A stretch of 55,650 nt of DNA, from the NCBI GenBank assembly GCA_947625125.1, contig CANQNF010000018.1, positions 1-55,650 on the forward strand. Reading direction: 5' to 3'. This document shows, piece by piece, positions 17,776 through 26,369 of this stretch. Made by a program: the position numbers and the translations under genes. This stretch comes from an uncultured Clostridia bacterium (lineage in GTDB: Bacteria > Bacillota > Clostridia > Oscillospirales > Ruminococcaceae). Position 1 is the first letter of the stretch; the number at the start of each line of letters is the position of its first letter. The notes beneath the pieces are model-generated. The model was not told the DNA's origin, did no database searches, and worked only from the letters and a program-made list of their open reading frames with translations.

Positions 17776-18150
17776 TTTTCGCCGGGCTTTTTGCACGCGC
17801 AAGCCCGAGGCAAGCGAAATCTAAAAAGTTCGCCAGCCTTTCAAGGCTGCAGGGGTCTCGGGGACAGAGTCCCCGAGTCGCAGCCCGCAGACTGCGAAAT
17901 CTCAAGCCTCCGAAAAGGATGCCGTCAGGCATCGTTTTCGGAGGCTTTTAAATAAGCGCAGGAAAGGGAGCAAAAACAGTCCGGTGGACTGTTTTTGCCG
18001 GGGAAACCCTCGCCGGGGGTTTCCCCGACCCGACGGCATTTCATGCCGTCGGGCTTCGCGAAAGGGGCTCGGGGAAAACCCGCAGGGTTGTCCCCGATTT
18101 GCCGAGCGAAGCGAGGCAAACAACCCCCTCGCTCCTCGCACAAGCCCCGC
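17776..18150. repeat. Intergenic hairpin array, copy B (inverted)
   Basis: The non-coding stretch after trpA contains at least eight near-perfect hairpins. The core 17955-18026 is the exact reverse complement of 10698-10769. It holds CAAAAACAGTCC/GGACTGTTTTTG (12 bp) and GGGGAAACCC/GGGTTTCCCC. The constant block 17877-17901 matches 10816-10840. Copy B has its own variable stems, such as CCCGACGGCAT/ATGCCGTCGGG near 18030-18055. It probably also ends the trp transcript. Confidence 0.88.
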
Positions 18151-18151
18151 C

Positions 18152-18187
18152 AAAAAAGCGGCAGGAGAATCCTCCCGCCGCCTTTTT
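18152..18187. terminator. Bidirectional terminator between the hairpin array and a lipoprotein gene
   Basis: GCGGCAGGAG (18158-18167) and CCTCCCGCCGC (18171-18181) form a stem with one bulge. A-run and T-run flanks suit both directions; on the minus strand it follows the lipoprotein stop. Confidence 0.75.
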
Positions 18188-18714
18188 TATTTTTCCTCGT
18201 TTACCTCGCTCACAAGCTCTCCGTCGCGGTAGACTTCCTCGCGGACCGTCTTGTAGTCCTTAGTGCCGGGATAATAGGTGCGCTCCCCTACTTCCCGTAT
18301 CTCCTCGCCGGTCTCGCGGTCGTTGTATCGGTTCTCCCAGACCTCTCTGGTGACATAGTCCCCGTCAAAGTACATCTCGCTGTAAAACTCGCCGCCCGTA
18401 TCGTCGACGCCGTATGTCACAAGCTCCTCAATGTCGTCAAGACCTATCGTCACAGAATATTTTACCATGTCTCCGCTCTCGGGGTCGTAGCTCACGTCTT
18501 TCTTGCCCACGGGACTGGTCTTTTCTTCGTCGTCGGGAGCAAAAAGCGCATAGGTCTGCTCGGTGACGTCGCCGTCCTCGGTCCTCACCTCGTACATAAG
18601 CGCGCTCCGGTAGTCTCCGAAGCTGCCGTAATCGAGCTCCTTTGACCCCGCGGGCACCGAACATCCCGATAAAAGAATAAGCGCTGCCGAAACGGCTGCG
18701 AGAATTTTTTTCAT
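18187..18714 (-). CDS. Lipoprotein of unknown function
   Basis: This 175-aa protein has a short lipoprotein signal (MKKILAAVSAALILLSGC, Cys 18). The mature part is acidic, rich in Tyr/Asp/Glu, with beta-type repeats of the form TYGVDDTGGEFYSEMYFDGD that suggest a small beta-sheet domain; I recognise no family. It starts 26 nt after the 3' end of rnpB on the same strand and may be read from the rnpB promoter. Confidence 0.75.
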   Translation of the reverse strand: MKKILAAVSAALILLSGCSVPAGSKELDYGSFGDYRSALMYEVRTEDGDVTEQTYALFAPDDEEKTSPVGKKDVSYDPESGDMVKYSVTIGLDDIEELVTYGVDDTGGEFYSEMYFDGDYVTREVWENRYNDRETGEEIREVGERTYYPGTKDYKTVREEVYRDGELVSEVNEEK

Positions 18715-18740
18715 AATAGCACCTCTGTATTTTATATGAT

Positions 18741-19092
18741 ACGACGGCAGTCGGCCGATAAGCCGAGTTTTGTCGAGTGCGGCAATCTATCTACGCCGTA
18801 TGTCGCCACACGGCTCAAGCCACCTATAACGGCGCGCCTGCCGAGCAAGCATTGACGCGCCGAACCAAACGGTGTTGCATCGGGTAGGGTTTACACGCCA
18901 TGCCGGTCTCCCGGCAAGCGGTGAGCTCTTGCCTCGCCTTTTCATCCTTGCAATTAAGCGGTAATTTTCTGTTGCACTTTCCCTAAGGTCGCCCTCGGCT
19001 GCCGTTAGCAGCTACCCTGCTCTGTGATGCTCGGACTTTCCTCATTCGGCGGTTTCCCGCCGACCGCTGCCGCATAGCCGGCTGCCGTCGTA
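18741..19092 (-). ncRNA. rnpB: RNase P RNA
   Basis: The minus strand carries the hallmarks of the catalytic RNA of RNase P, which matures tRNA 5' ends: GAGGAAAGTCCGAGC near the 5' end, the AGGGTAGCTGC... and ACCGCTTAATTGC regions in the middle, and GACAAAACTCGGCTTA near the 3' end. The ends pair as P1: 18741-18750 with 19082-19091. The promoter at 19100-19128 puts the start of transcription right at the P1 5' end. About 350 nt, apparently class A. Confidence 0.95.
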
Positions 19093-19099
19093 CCGATTT

Positions 19100-19128
19100 A
19101 TCATACTATATATTTTGCGGATTGTCAA
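19100..19128 (-). promoter_or_regulatory. SigA promoter of rnpB
   Basis: On the minus strand, TTGACA (19128-19123) and TATGAT (19105-19100) are spaced 17 nt, immediately upstream of rnpB. Confidence 0.85.
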
Positions 19129-19187
19129 CCGTTTATGCGAAAAAACAATGTCAGAACCGCATGAAAATGCATGCCCGAAACAGACTA

Positions 19188-20279
19188 TCACATCTCCGGC
19201 TTTTCCCAGTCGTCGCTGCCGAGATACTTCTCGATAAGCTTTGAGATGTCCCGAAAAACTACGAGGTCGGTGTTGTCGGTGTTTTCAAGATTTGACAAAA
19301 TTGCCAAAAGATATGGCCTCGGAGCGTTGACGAACGCCACGTCGTGAAAACTGAAGCCCGCCCAGCCGTACTTCCGATACACCGGATAGTCCGAGGTTAT
19401 CATCCTGAGATTTGTCGACTGTAAATCTGCACCGAACTTCTCGGCCTCGGGACTTTCTGTTTTTAAGTAATCGTACATTATCCGACAGTACGCCCCCGCA
19501 GATTCCGTGCATATCTTCTGCTTGGACTGCCTTATGTCCTGCTCATGGGTGCATCCGTACTCCGTCAAAAGCGCCGACAGCTCCTGCCAATCGACGAGAT
19601 CTTTCAGCATCTCGTAAGCCACGTTGTCGCTCTTTGTGACGGTAAGCTCCAAAAGCTGAGACACCGTAAACTGCTGCCCGAAATCTCCCTTGACGATCTC
19701 GCCGGTGCCCTCGAAATAATGCCTCGGCTCGTATGTCAGCACCTGCTCGGGGTCTATCTCGCCCGCGTCGATTTTTTTGCGGATTAGCGTGCAGAACGGC
19801 ACCTTTACCGTCGAGGCAACGGGGTAGTGCGCGCCGGGATTCAATGTGAATTCAAAGCCGCTTCGCAGGTCCTTAAAATATATCGAGAGCGTTTTTGCCC
19901 TCGGGATTACGACGTTCCCCTCTTCATCGTATGTCTCGTATTCGGGCGCGCACGAGCAGTTTTCAGTCCCGTCGCAGCCCTCGTTAAGGCCGTATTTTTG
20001 TATCAGCCCGTCAAGCTCCGAATAAAACTCCTCGGGAAATTCAAATTCCTCGTGATATTCCGGCTCGGGTTCTGATGTAAAAATATTCTCGTAAGCCATG
20101 GCCGGAATTGTCTCGGGTTCTGTGGATTCGTCCTTCGGGAGCGTTGCAAACGTCTCTATCACGACTTCCCCGGGAGTCGCCGTCGCGGCCGTTTCGGGCG
20201 CAAAAGAGCCGGCGCTGCCGCATCCCGTGAGAATAAGCGCTCCCGAAATAAGTGTGGCAATGCCGGCTTTTCTTAACAT
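19188..20279 (-). CDS. Beta-lactamase-fold serine hydrolase, lipoprotein
   Basis: This 363-aa protein has a lipoprotein signal (TLISGALILTGC, Cys 20), then about 110 acidic, disordered residues including a Cys cluster (CDGTENCSC). The C-terminal domain is of the class A beta-lactamase/penicillin-binding type: STVK near residue 155 gives Ser and Lys, and SDN near 217 is present. The KTG motif is not evident; KYGW occupies a plausible position. It is probably a cell-wall-associated serine hydrolase rather than a resistance enzyme. It is 21 nt downstream of a PrsA-like foldase gene in the same transcript. Confidence 0.8.
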   Translation of the reverse strand: MLRKAGIATLISGALILTGCGSAGSFAPETAATATPGEVVIETFATLPKDESTEPETIPAMAYENIFTSEPEPEYHEEFEFPEEFYSELDGLIQKYGLNEGCDGTENCSCAPEYETYDEEGNVVIPRAKTLSIYFKDLRSGFEFTLNPGAHYPVASTVKVPFCTLIRKKIDAGEIDPEQVLTYEPRHYFEGTGEIVKGDFGQQFTVSQLLELTVTKSDNVAYEMLKDLVDWQELSALLTEYGCTHEQDIRQSKQKICTESAGAYCRIMYDYLKTESPEAEKFGADLQSTNLRMITSDYPVYRKYGWAGFSFHDVAFVNAPRPYLLAILSNLENTDNTDLVVFRDISKLIEKYLGSDDWEKPEM

Positions 20280-20300
20280 AATTCAGTCCTCTTGTCGGGC

Positions 20301-21437
20301 TCAGTTCACCGAGCCGGGAACTATCTTGTCGTAGTTCTCCCAGTGCTCGACGACGGCGTTCTGCAAAAGCTCGTCAACGTCCTTGTTAAAGACGCCGTTG
20401 ACATAAGAAGCTTTCATCTCGTCCCAGTTGTCCTCTAAAAACTGCTCCTGCTCAAGTCTTTTGATGATGTGGAAGCCGTAATCGGTCTCGACTATGCCGC
20501 TCAGCTCGTCCACCTCAAGCGCAAAGGAAGCCTCCTCAAAGGGCTTTACCATATAGTCGTAGGTGAAGAAGTATCCGTCGGGGTTGTCTATCATGCCGGG
20601 GTCGTCGGCCGACTGCGCCATCTCGTAGATGTCGGCGCCGTCCTGGAGCTGTGCAAGCAGCTCCTCGGCATACGCCCTCGCAGCCTCTTTAAGCTCGTCC
20701 TCGCTCTTGCCGGCATACGCTTCGTCATCCGCGAAGTGGTCGTTTGAAACAAGAACATGATAAACCCTTACATAATTCTCGTCTATGTCTGCCTTTATTT
20801 CCTCGTCGGACGGGACCTTGGGCGCGCCCTCCTTGTTGTAAAGCTCCTCATAGACTCTGTTGCAGATGACCTGCTGCTCGATAAGCCTTTTCAGGAGATC
20901 CTCGGTGATGGAACTCTGCTCCAAAGCCTGCTCATAGGCCTCCTCGGTCTCGAACATATCGCGCTGCTCCTGAAGATGGGTCTCGATCTCCTCTCTGTCC
21001 TCGTCGGTCAGAGAGATGTTATTTTCCTTGGCAAGCAAAACGCCCCAGTGGCTCTCAAGAAGCTGGTCGTCGATGACGCCAAGCATCTCCTCGAATCTCT
21101 CGGGGAAGTCCTCCCAATAGCTCGGGGTGTCGCTTGAATAGGCGGCGGAGTCGACGTATTTATACATGTATCTCCACTCGTCAAAGGGCACCTCTACGCC
21201 GTTTATCGTCATCATGACAAGACCGTCGGTGTCTACCTCCTCGCCGTCGATAGAAAGAAGCGGCTTTGCTTCGCCGCCCTCGGCAGGCGTTTCGTCGGTA
21301 ACTGCCGTCGAGGTCTCCTCGGGGATGTTGTCCCCCGAAACAAGGGGAGCGGGCTCGTCATTGTCTCCGCAGGCGGTGAAAGAGCCTAAGATAACGGCCG
21401 CCGCCGATAAAACTGCAAAAAATTTCTTTAAATTCAT
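20301..21437 (-). CDS. PrsA/SurA-like peptidyl-prolyl isomerase lipoprotein
   Basis: This 378-aa protein has a lipobox (ILGSFTAC, Cys 23), a Thr/Pro/Glu linker, a SurA-type N-terminal helical domain (about residues 65-200) and a parvulin-type rotamase domain (about 225-330): YHVLVSNDH..., ARAYAEELLAQLQDGAD and IVETDYGFHIIKRLE. It should sit on the outer face of the membrane and help exported proteins fold. The next gene in the operon, a serine hydrolase, may be a client. Confidence 0.88.
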   Translation of the reverse strand: MNLKKFFAVLSAAAVILGSFTACGDNDEPAPLVSGDNIPEETSTAVTDETPAEGGEAKPLLSIDGEEVDTDGLVMMTINGVEVPFDEWRYMYKYVDSAAYSSDTPSYWEDFPERFEEMLGVIDDQLLESHWGVLLAKENNISLTDEDREEIETHLQEQRDMFETEEAYEQALEQSSITEDLLKRLIEQQVICNRVYEELYNKEGAPKVPSDEEIKADIDENYVRVYHVLVSNDHFADDEAYAGKSEDELKEAARAYAEELLAQLQDGADIYEMAQSADDPGMIDNPDGYFFTYDYMVKPFEEASFALEVDELSGIVETDYGFHIIKRLEQEQFLEDNWDEMKASYVNGVFNKDVDELLQNAVVEHWENYDKIVPGSVN

Positions 21438-21522
21438 TGTTGCACTCCTTTAAAATTGCTCAGAGGTTATTATAACCCGCGAATATGTTTGTTATATGAA
21501 AGATTTAAGAAAGTCGGCAAAA

Positions 21523-21978
21523 TTATCCCAAAAGACCGAGCATTTCGGCAGGGTTCTCGGCCGCCTTTACGCCGTATCTCGCCTCGGCAATGACGCCGTT
21601 TTCGTCGATAAGAAAACTCGAACGGAGAACCCCCATCGAGACCTTTCCCGCCATTTTCTTCTCCCGCCAGACGTCGTAGGCCTTTATAGCCGTGAGGTCG
21701 GGATCGGAGAGCAGTGTGAACGCAAGGCCGAATTTTTCGCGGAATTTTTGGTGAGAGCCCGCGCCGTCCCGGCTTATCCCCAAAACTACGGCGTTTTTAA
21801 GGGCAAACTCCGGCAGGAGGCGGTTGAACTCGCATGCCTGCTTAGAGCATCCCGAGGTGTTGTCCTTGGGGTAGAAATACAGGACGACCTTTTTCCCGCG
21901 CCATTCCGAGAGGTTTCTTAAATTGCCCTCGTCGTCGTAAAGCGCAAACTCCGGCGCGATGTTTCCCTTTTCAAGCAT
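21523..21978 (-). CDS. bcp: Thioredoxin-dependent peroxiredoxin (BCP type)
   Basis: This 151-aa cytosolic peroxiredoxin reduces hydroperoxides. YPKDNTSGCSKQACEF near residues 37-52 holds the peroxidatic Cys and the resolving Cys five residues later, the atypical 2-Cys BCP pattern. DGAGSHQKFREKFGLAFTLLSD follows. It makes sense in an obligate anaerobe facing oxygen stress. The start is set by an AAAGGAACG site. Confidence 0.92.
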   Translation of the reverse strand: MLEKGNIAPEFALYDDEGNLRNLSEWRGKKVVLYFYPKDNTSGCSKQACEFNRLLPEFALKNAVVLGISRDGAGSHQKFREKFGLAFTLLSDPDLTAIKAYDVWREKKMAGKVSMGVLRSSFLIDENGVIAEARYGVKAAENPAEMLGLLG

Positions 21979-22026
21979 AGCGTTACGTTCCTTTCAAAGC
22001 AGCTTTCACATACTGAAATAGTATTA

Positions 22027-22143
22027 TAGCATAAATCCGCAGGATTTGTGCTATAATTAGCCATCTTTTGCGGTTCCCGACGAAGTCGGGGAGCAAAAGG
22101 GCGACTTAAAATAATCTATAATAATCGCCAGCGATTATTATAG
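22027..22143. repeat. Intergenic run of three hairpins
   Basis: Between bcp and the divergent DUF1292 gene lie three successive hairpins: TAGCATAAATCC/GGATTTGTGCTA (22027-22053), CTTTTGC...GTCGGGGAGCAAAAG (about 22065-22100), and a perfect 13-bp inverted repeat with 2-nt centre at 22116-22143. Their sequences differ from each other and from the trp-flanking arrays, but the design (tight loops, tandem order) is the same. Confidence 0.75.
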
Positions 22144-22256
22144 CACATTATTCTGAAAAAGGCAAGAGGAAAAACGGGACGCGTCCGAGAATTTTTGCAT
22201 CGGACTGCCGGGGATTTTATTTGCAGAAAATTCCCTGTGATTTGGGAAAAGCGCAA

Positions 22257-22285
22257 TTGACATTGCGCGCCTGCGGGAGTATAAT
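22257..22285 (+). promoter_or_regulatory. SigA promoter of the xylo-oligosaccharide operon
   Basis: TTGACA (22257-22262) and TATAAT (22280-22285), both consensus, are spaced 17 nt. The start of transcription is within 20 nt of the DUF1292 start. Confidence 0.88.
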
Positions 22286-22309
22286 ATCGTTTGACAGGAG
22301 GCGATCGCC

Positions 22310-22615
22310 ATGCAAAAAGATGAAGAAAAAAGGGCCGTGATGACCGTCGTCAATGAAAACAACGAGATCATGGACGTCGACGTGCTCTTTACGTTCAAAA
22401 ACACCGCCACAGGGATCTGCTACATAGTTTACACCGAAAATACCCTCGACGAAAAGGGCGACACCGAGGTCTTTGCCTCGATATTTGACCCCGACGACAA
22501 GACCCTCGCGCTCCGTCCTATCGAGACCGAGGAGGAATGGGCGCTTTTGGAATCCAAGCTCAGAGAATACGAGAGAAAAAAAGCCGAACAGGGAAAGGAA
22601 CCGCTGCCGTCATGA
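22310..22615 (+). CDS. DUF1292 family protein
   Basis: This 101-aa acidic cytosolic protein fits the DUF1292 family, usually small proteins near yqgF/ruvX in Firmicutes, with no firm function. Here it sits first in a glycoside hydrolase operon instead. The fold runs MTVVNENNEIMDVDVLFTF... IVYTENTLDEKGDTEVFASIF and ends in a helical, charged tail. GACAGGAGG precedes the ATG. Its stop overlaps the GH8 start by ATGA. Confidence 0.8.
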   Translation: MQKDEEKRAVMTVVNENNEIMDVDVLFTFKNTATGICYIVYTENTLDEKGDTEVFASIFDPDDKTLALRPIETEEEWALLESKLREYERKKAEQGKEPLPS

Positions 22616-23751
22616 GGACTTCAAGAAACGTTTTTCGGGAACTCGGCATCCCGCAGGAAAAAATCGACAAAAAGATTGCCGAGACCTTTGACATAATGTT
22701 TTACGGCGACGAGGATTCAAGGATATATCATCCCGTCGGGCCGGATATGGGCTATATCGAGGACACCGGAAACGTCGACGCCCGGACCGAGGGTATGTCC
22801 TACGGCATGATGATGTGCGTGCAGCTCGATAAAAAAGAGGAATTTGACAGGCTCTGGAAGTGGTCGATGACCTATATGTATATGACCAAAGGGCCATGCG
22901 CCGGTTATTTTGCATGGTCCTGCAAGCCCGACGGCACAAAAAATTCCTACGGCCCCGCCCCCGACGGAGAAGAATACTATGCCATGGCGCTTATCTTTGC
23001 ATCTCATCGCTGGGGCGACGGCGAGGGCATTTACAACTACTCGGAATGGGCGAGGACTATCCTGCGCGACTGCATACACAGAAACGCCCCGGGATATAAG
23101 CCGGGCGGGCAGATGTGGTCGGACGACAACTATCTCATTAAATTCGTGCCGGGTTGCCCATACACCGACGCGTCTTACCATCTTCCGCATTTTTATGAGC
23201 TTTTTGCAGACAACTGCGACCCCGGCGACCGCGATTTCTGGCTCAATGCCGCAAAGGCGAGCAGAGAATATCTTCACACGGCATGCCACGAAAAAACCGG
23301 GCTTTGCTCGGACTATGCGAATTTTGACGGCACGGTTTTGGAGCACAGCTTCAACCCGAACGCCGGTCTGCACTACTCCGACAGCTACCGCACCGTTTAT
23401 AACATCGCGCTCGACTGGGCATGGAACAAGGCGGACCCTTGGCAGCCCGAAGAGTGCCGCAAAGTTCAGCGATATTTTGAAAACGCGGGCGAGAATTGGG
23501 CCGTAGTCCCCCGCCCCGACGGAACGCTCACCGATGTTAAGGCCATGCATCCCTTGGCGATAAAGGCGACAAAGGCCGCCGCCTCGATAGCCGCTTTAGA
23601 CGGCGCGGACGACGACGAAAAAGAGCTTGCAAAAAGGCTTGCCAAGGAGCTTTTCGAGACCCCGCTGAGGGAGGGCAAGAGAAGATATTACGACAACTGC
23701 CTCTATCTGTTTTCGCTTCTCATGCTCGCCGGGGAGTATAGGGAGTATTGA
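22612..23751 (+). CDS. GH8 reducing-end xylose-releasing exo-oligoxylanase
   Basis: This 379-aa protein is a glycoside hydrolase family 8 enzyme of the Rex type, which removes xylose from the reducing end of xylo-oligosaccharides. DARTEGMSYGMM holds the general acid Glu (residue 60). WKWSMTYMY, GYFAWSCKPDG and GPAPDGEEYYAMAL follow in the order of the (alpha/alpha)6 barrel. There is no signal peptide, so it acts in the cytosol on imported oligosaccharides. Translation is coupled to DUF1292 upstream and, through a shared A of TGATG, to the next gene. Confidence 0.9.
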   Translation: MRTSRNVFRELGIPQEKIDKKIAETFDIMFYGDEDSRIYHPVGPDMGYIEDTGNVDARTEGMSYGMMMCVQLDKKEEFDRLWKWSMTYMYMTKGPCAGYFAWSCKPDGTKNSYGPAPDGEEYYAMALIFASHRWGDGEGIYNYSEWARTILRDCIHRNAPGYKPGGQMWSDDNYLIKFVPGCPYTDASYHLPHFYELFADNCDPGDRDFWLNAAKASREYLHTACHEKTGLCSDYANFDGTVLEHSFNPNAGLHYSDSYRTVYNIALDWAWNKADPWQPEECRKVQRYFENAGENWAVVPRPDGTLTDVKAMHPLAIKATKAAASIAALDGADDDEKELAKRLAKELFETPLREGKRRYYDNCLYLFSLLMLAGEYREY

Positions 23752-24827
23752 TGAAAAAAACTGTAAACGTTCAGGCCGTGATAAACAATATCAGCTTTCC
23801 GAAATCCGTGGACGAGCTGCGGTATTTTGCATATGAAGTCGGACGTTATGACGTTGAAGACATTTTACATAACAGTGAAACCGAGTGGACTATGCCGAAG
23901 TGGGCAATGCCGAATGATATTGTTTTCTTTTTCCATGCCAAAACCGCTATAAACACCATAAGACGGCTTGAAATAGAGATTGAGCGCGAAAAACCCGAGG
24001 GCAGCGATACTCTTTTTTACTGGCTTCAAAGGGCAAGGGCGTTATACAAAAAATGCGGCGGAAAAATCTTTGCAGTGGGACGAGTTTTGCATCGACCTTT
24101 TTACGACGAATTCGCCGACAACGAAGGTCTGCACTGGAAAGGAAAAGTATTCGCCGCTATCGGCGACCTGCACGTCCTTGAAAATCCCGTGGATATTTCG
24201 GAATTTTCCGACTTTATTTTCGTTTCCCGTCAGAGCTCCATCACCGCCGTTTTAGGCGACGACTTCGAGAAGCTAAAAGAGCTGATTCTGAGAAAAAATC
24301 CCCTGCCGGAGTATGTGATAAACAGCCGTGCCACGCCCCTGCCGCTAAAAGATATAAACCCCGGGAATTGGCTTAGGGTAACGCGCTCCTACCGGCGTTC
24401 ATTCTTTTTGGAGATCCAGTTCAGAAGATACTACGTCGACTACTTTTTAAGGGCTGTAGGCGATACGAAAAAATTTTTTGAGGAATGTAACTGCTACCGC
24501 GGAGGCATGTGGACGGGCAGGGCGGACAACTGCATAAGAATCGGCGGAAAATTATGCGCGGTCGAAGTAAAGCTTAACGTCTCTGCGGAAAATAAGCTTG
24601 AGGAACAGCTTGAGCAGTACTGCCGCCTCGACGAGATAACCCTTGAAAAGAAAAAAGTCCCCGCCGACCGCCTCATACCCGACCGGGTCATAGTAATAGA
24701 CACGGAAAATCTCTACATTTATGAGTCCGAGAGCAAAACGCTGAATAAAATAATGGGCCTTGACGCTTTGGAGAAAAACGAAGATCTTCCGGGCGCAAGA
24801 GAAGCCATGATAAAATATCTTTCGTAA
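23751..24827 (+). CDS. Unknown protein: PUA/EVE-like N-terminus with ExK nuclease-like C-terminus
   Basis: This 358-aa cytosolic protein has two apparent parts. Residues about 50-200 read like a PUA/EVE/ASCH-type small barrel: DIVFFFHAKTA, GKIFAVGRV, LHWKGKVFAAIGDLHVLE, FIFVSRQSSITAV. Residues about 215-320 contain a candidate PD-(D/E)xK metal site: Asp near 257 and EVK near 271-273 (ADNCIRIGGKLCAVEVKLN), followed by a helix. Both calls are motif-level only. It lies between GH8 and GH43 with direct translational coupling. A sugar-binding or other non-nuclease role cannot be excluded. Confidence 0.55.
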   Translation: MKKTVNVQAVINNISFPKSVDELRYFAYEVGRYDVEDILHNSETEWTMPKWAMPNDIVFFFHAKTAINTIRRLEIEIEREKPEGSDTLFYWLQRARALYKKCGGKIFAVGRVLHRPFYDEFADNEGLHWKGKVFAAIGDLHVLENPVDISEFSDFIFVSRQSSITAVLGDDFEKLKELILRKNPLPEYVINSRATPLPLKDINPGNWLRVTRSYRRSFFLEIQFRRYYVDYFLRAVGDTKKFFEECNCYRGGMWTGRADNCIRIGGKLCAVEVKLNVSAENKLEEQLEQYCRLDEITLEKKKVPADRLIPDRVIVIDTENLYIYESESKTLNKIMGLDALEKNEDLPGAREAMIKYLS

Positions 24828-24851
24828 AAAATTTTAAAACAGGAGGACATT

Positions 24852-26264
24852 ATGAAAGAACGCTTAAGATCAGCTAACCCGTATCTCCCGCTCTGGGAAC
24901 ACATCCCCGACGGCGAGCCGAGAGTCTTTGAGTACAACGGCGAAAAACGGGTCTACGTCTACGGCTCCCACGACACCTTAAAGACCGCCTACTGCGGCCG
25001 CGACCAGGTCGTCTGGAGCGCTCCCGTAGACGATCTGACCGACTGGACATACCACGGGGTATGCTACACCGCCGCCGATAATTCGGTGCTCTATGCGCCA
25101 GACGTCGTGCAAAAGGGCGACACGTTTTATCTCTATGCCGCGGAACAGTGCGGCGGCAGGATAGTCGTCGCGTCCTCGAAAAATCCTGCCGGGCCTTTCA
25201 CCGACCCGAAGCCGACAAAATTGGGCTTCGACCCCGGCGTTTTAGTCGACGACGACGGGAGAGTTTACGCCTACTGGGGGTTCTGCGGCTGTTACTGCGC
25301 AGAGCTTGAGGACGACATGGCGACAATCAAAGAGGGCACGCTTCATGCTCATCCGATGGGTCACGTCCCCGACGGCTGGAACCCAAACGCCGACACCGAG
25401 CACATAAGCCTGCGCGATTCGTTCTTCGAGGCTTCAAGCCCGCGAAAAATAGGCGGAAAATATGTTTATTTATATTCAAAGAGATACATGACCCCGGTGC
25501 CGGAATTAGGGGTATATGAGCCCTGCAACGGCTTTTTGAGCTACAAATGGTCGGACAGCCCCTTGGACGGCTTCCAAGACGGCGGGGATATATCCTTTAA
25601 CGGCGGAGAAATTCTCAGAATGCCCGACGGCACGGGTCAGCAAACTTACCGCTGGGGCAACAATCACGGCGGCTTGGTCGAGATAAACGGGCAATGGTAC
25701 ATCTTTTATCATCGCCACACCGGCACCGACGAATTCGCCCGCCAAGGGATGATAGAGCCTGTCGACATCGCCATCGGCAAAGACGGGAAAATCTACATCG
25801 GCGATATAACCTATGTAAACGGCGAGCCGGTCAGCTCAAAGCCTGTCGAGATGACCTCATCGGGCGCGAGCGTGAACGGAATCGACGCATATAAGCTGAT
25901 TTCCGCGGGGTATGCCTGCCATATAAGCCCGCTTCACCAGGCCTATGTCAAGGCGGTTTATGAGCAGAAAGACGGGGTCTCTGCGCCTGTCGTGAACATC
26001 AAAAACGGCACGACGGTCGGGTTCAGGTACCTGCAATTCGGCATGAATTCGCCCAAGAGCGTGACGGTTTCGGGCGCGGTCAAGGGGAAGATGAGCGTAA
26101 AGGTCAGGGTCGACAGCTGGCGTGGGAAAATAATAGCCGAGTTTGACATGCAGTCGGGCGAGAACACCGCTACTATCACCTCGGGAATTATCGGTAAGCG
26201 CGCCGTTTACTTTGAGTTTATAGGCGACGGCGAGGCGGAGTTCGATTGGGTGACGTTTGATTGA
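24852..26264 (+). CDS. GH43 family beta-xylosidase/arabinofuranosidase-like enzyme
   Basis: This 470-aa protein has a five-bladed GH43 propeller: NPYLPLWEHIPDGEPRVF at the start, YAPDVVQKGDTFYLY near residue 80, FDPGVLVDDDGRVYAYWG with the central Asp near 128, and the acid Glu in SFFEASSPRKIGGKYVYLY near 197; WGNNHGGLVEINGQWYIFYHRH follows. The last 120 residues are a beta-sandwich (CBM6-like). There is no signal peptide. Together with GH8 it probably clips xylo- or arabinoxylo-oligosaccharides inside the cell. Confidence 0.9.
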   Translation: MKERLRSANPYLPLWEHIPDGEPRVFEYNGEKRVYVYGSHDTLKTAYCGRDQVVWSAPVDDLTDWTYHGVCYTAADNSVLYAPDVVQKGDTFYLYAAEQCGGRIVVASSKNPAGPFTDPKPTKLGFDPGVLVDDDGRVYAYWGFCGCYCAELEDDMATIKEGTLHAHPMGHVPDGWNPNADTEHISLRDSFFEASSPRKIGGKYVYLYSKRYMTPVPELGVYEPCNGFLSYKWSDSPLDGFQDGGDISFNGGEILRMPDGTGQQTYRWGNNHGGLVEINGQWYIFYHRHTGTDEFARQGMIEPVDIAIGKDGKIYIGDITYVNGEPVSSKPVEMTSSGASVNGIDAYKLISAGYACHISPLHQAYVKAVYEQKDGVSAPVVNIKNGTTVGFRYLQFGMNSPKSVTVSGAVKGKMSVKVRVDSWRGKIIAEFDMQSGENTATITSGIIGKRAVYFEFIGDGEAEFDWVTFD

Positions 26265-26274
26265 TGATATGATG

Positions 26275-26300
26275 AAGCCTCACGGAAGTGGGGCTTTTTT
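26275..26300 (+). terminator. Terminator of the GH operon
   Basis: AAGCCTCAC (26275-26283) pairs with GTGGGGCTT (26288-26296) around a GGAA loop, followed by T residues. Confidence 0.88.
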
Positions 26301-26306
26301 AATACA

Positions 26307-26347
26307 GAAAACTCCCCCGAAAGCTAACTGCTCTGCTTCCGGGGGAA
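26307..26347 (-). terminator. Terminator of the dockerin/cohesin-like operon
   Basis: On the minus strand, TTCCCCCGGAAGC (26347-26335) pairs with GCTTTCGGGGGAG (26324-26312) and is followed by TTTTC. It lies just after the stop of the convergent gene. Confidence 0.85.
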
Positions 26348-26369
26348 CTATGAATTATAGGAGATCGGA

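Noticed and set aside
22717-23550. A 277-codon minus-strand frame
   Set aside because: Antisense to the GH8 gene; no start signal.
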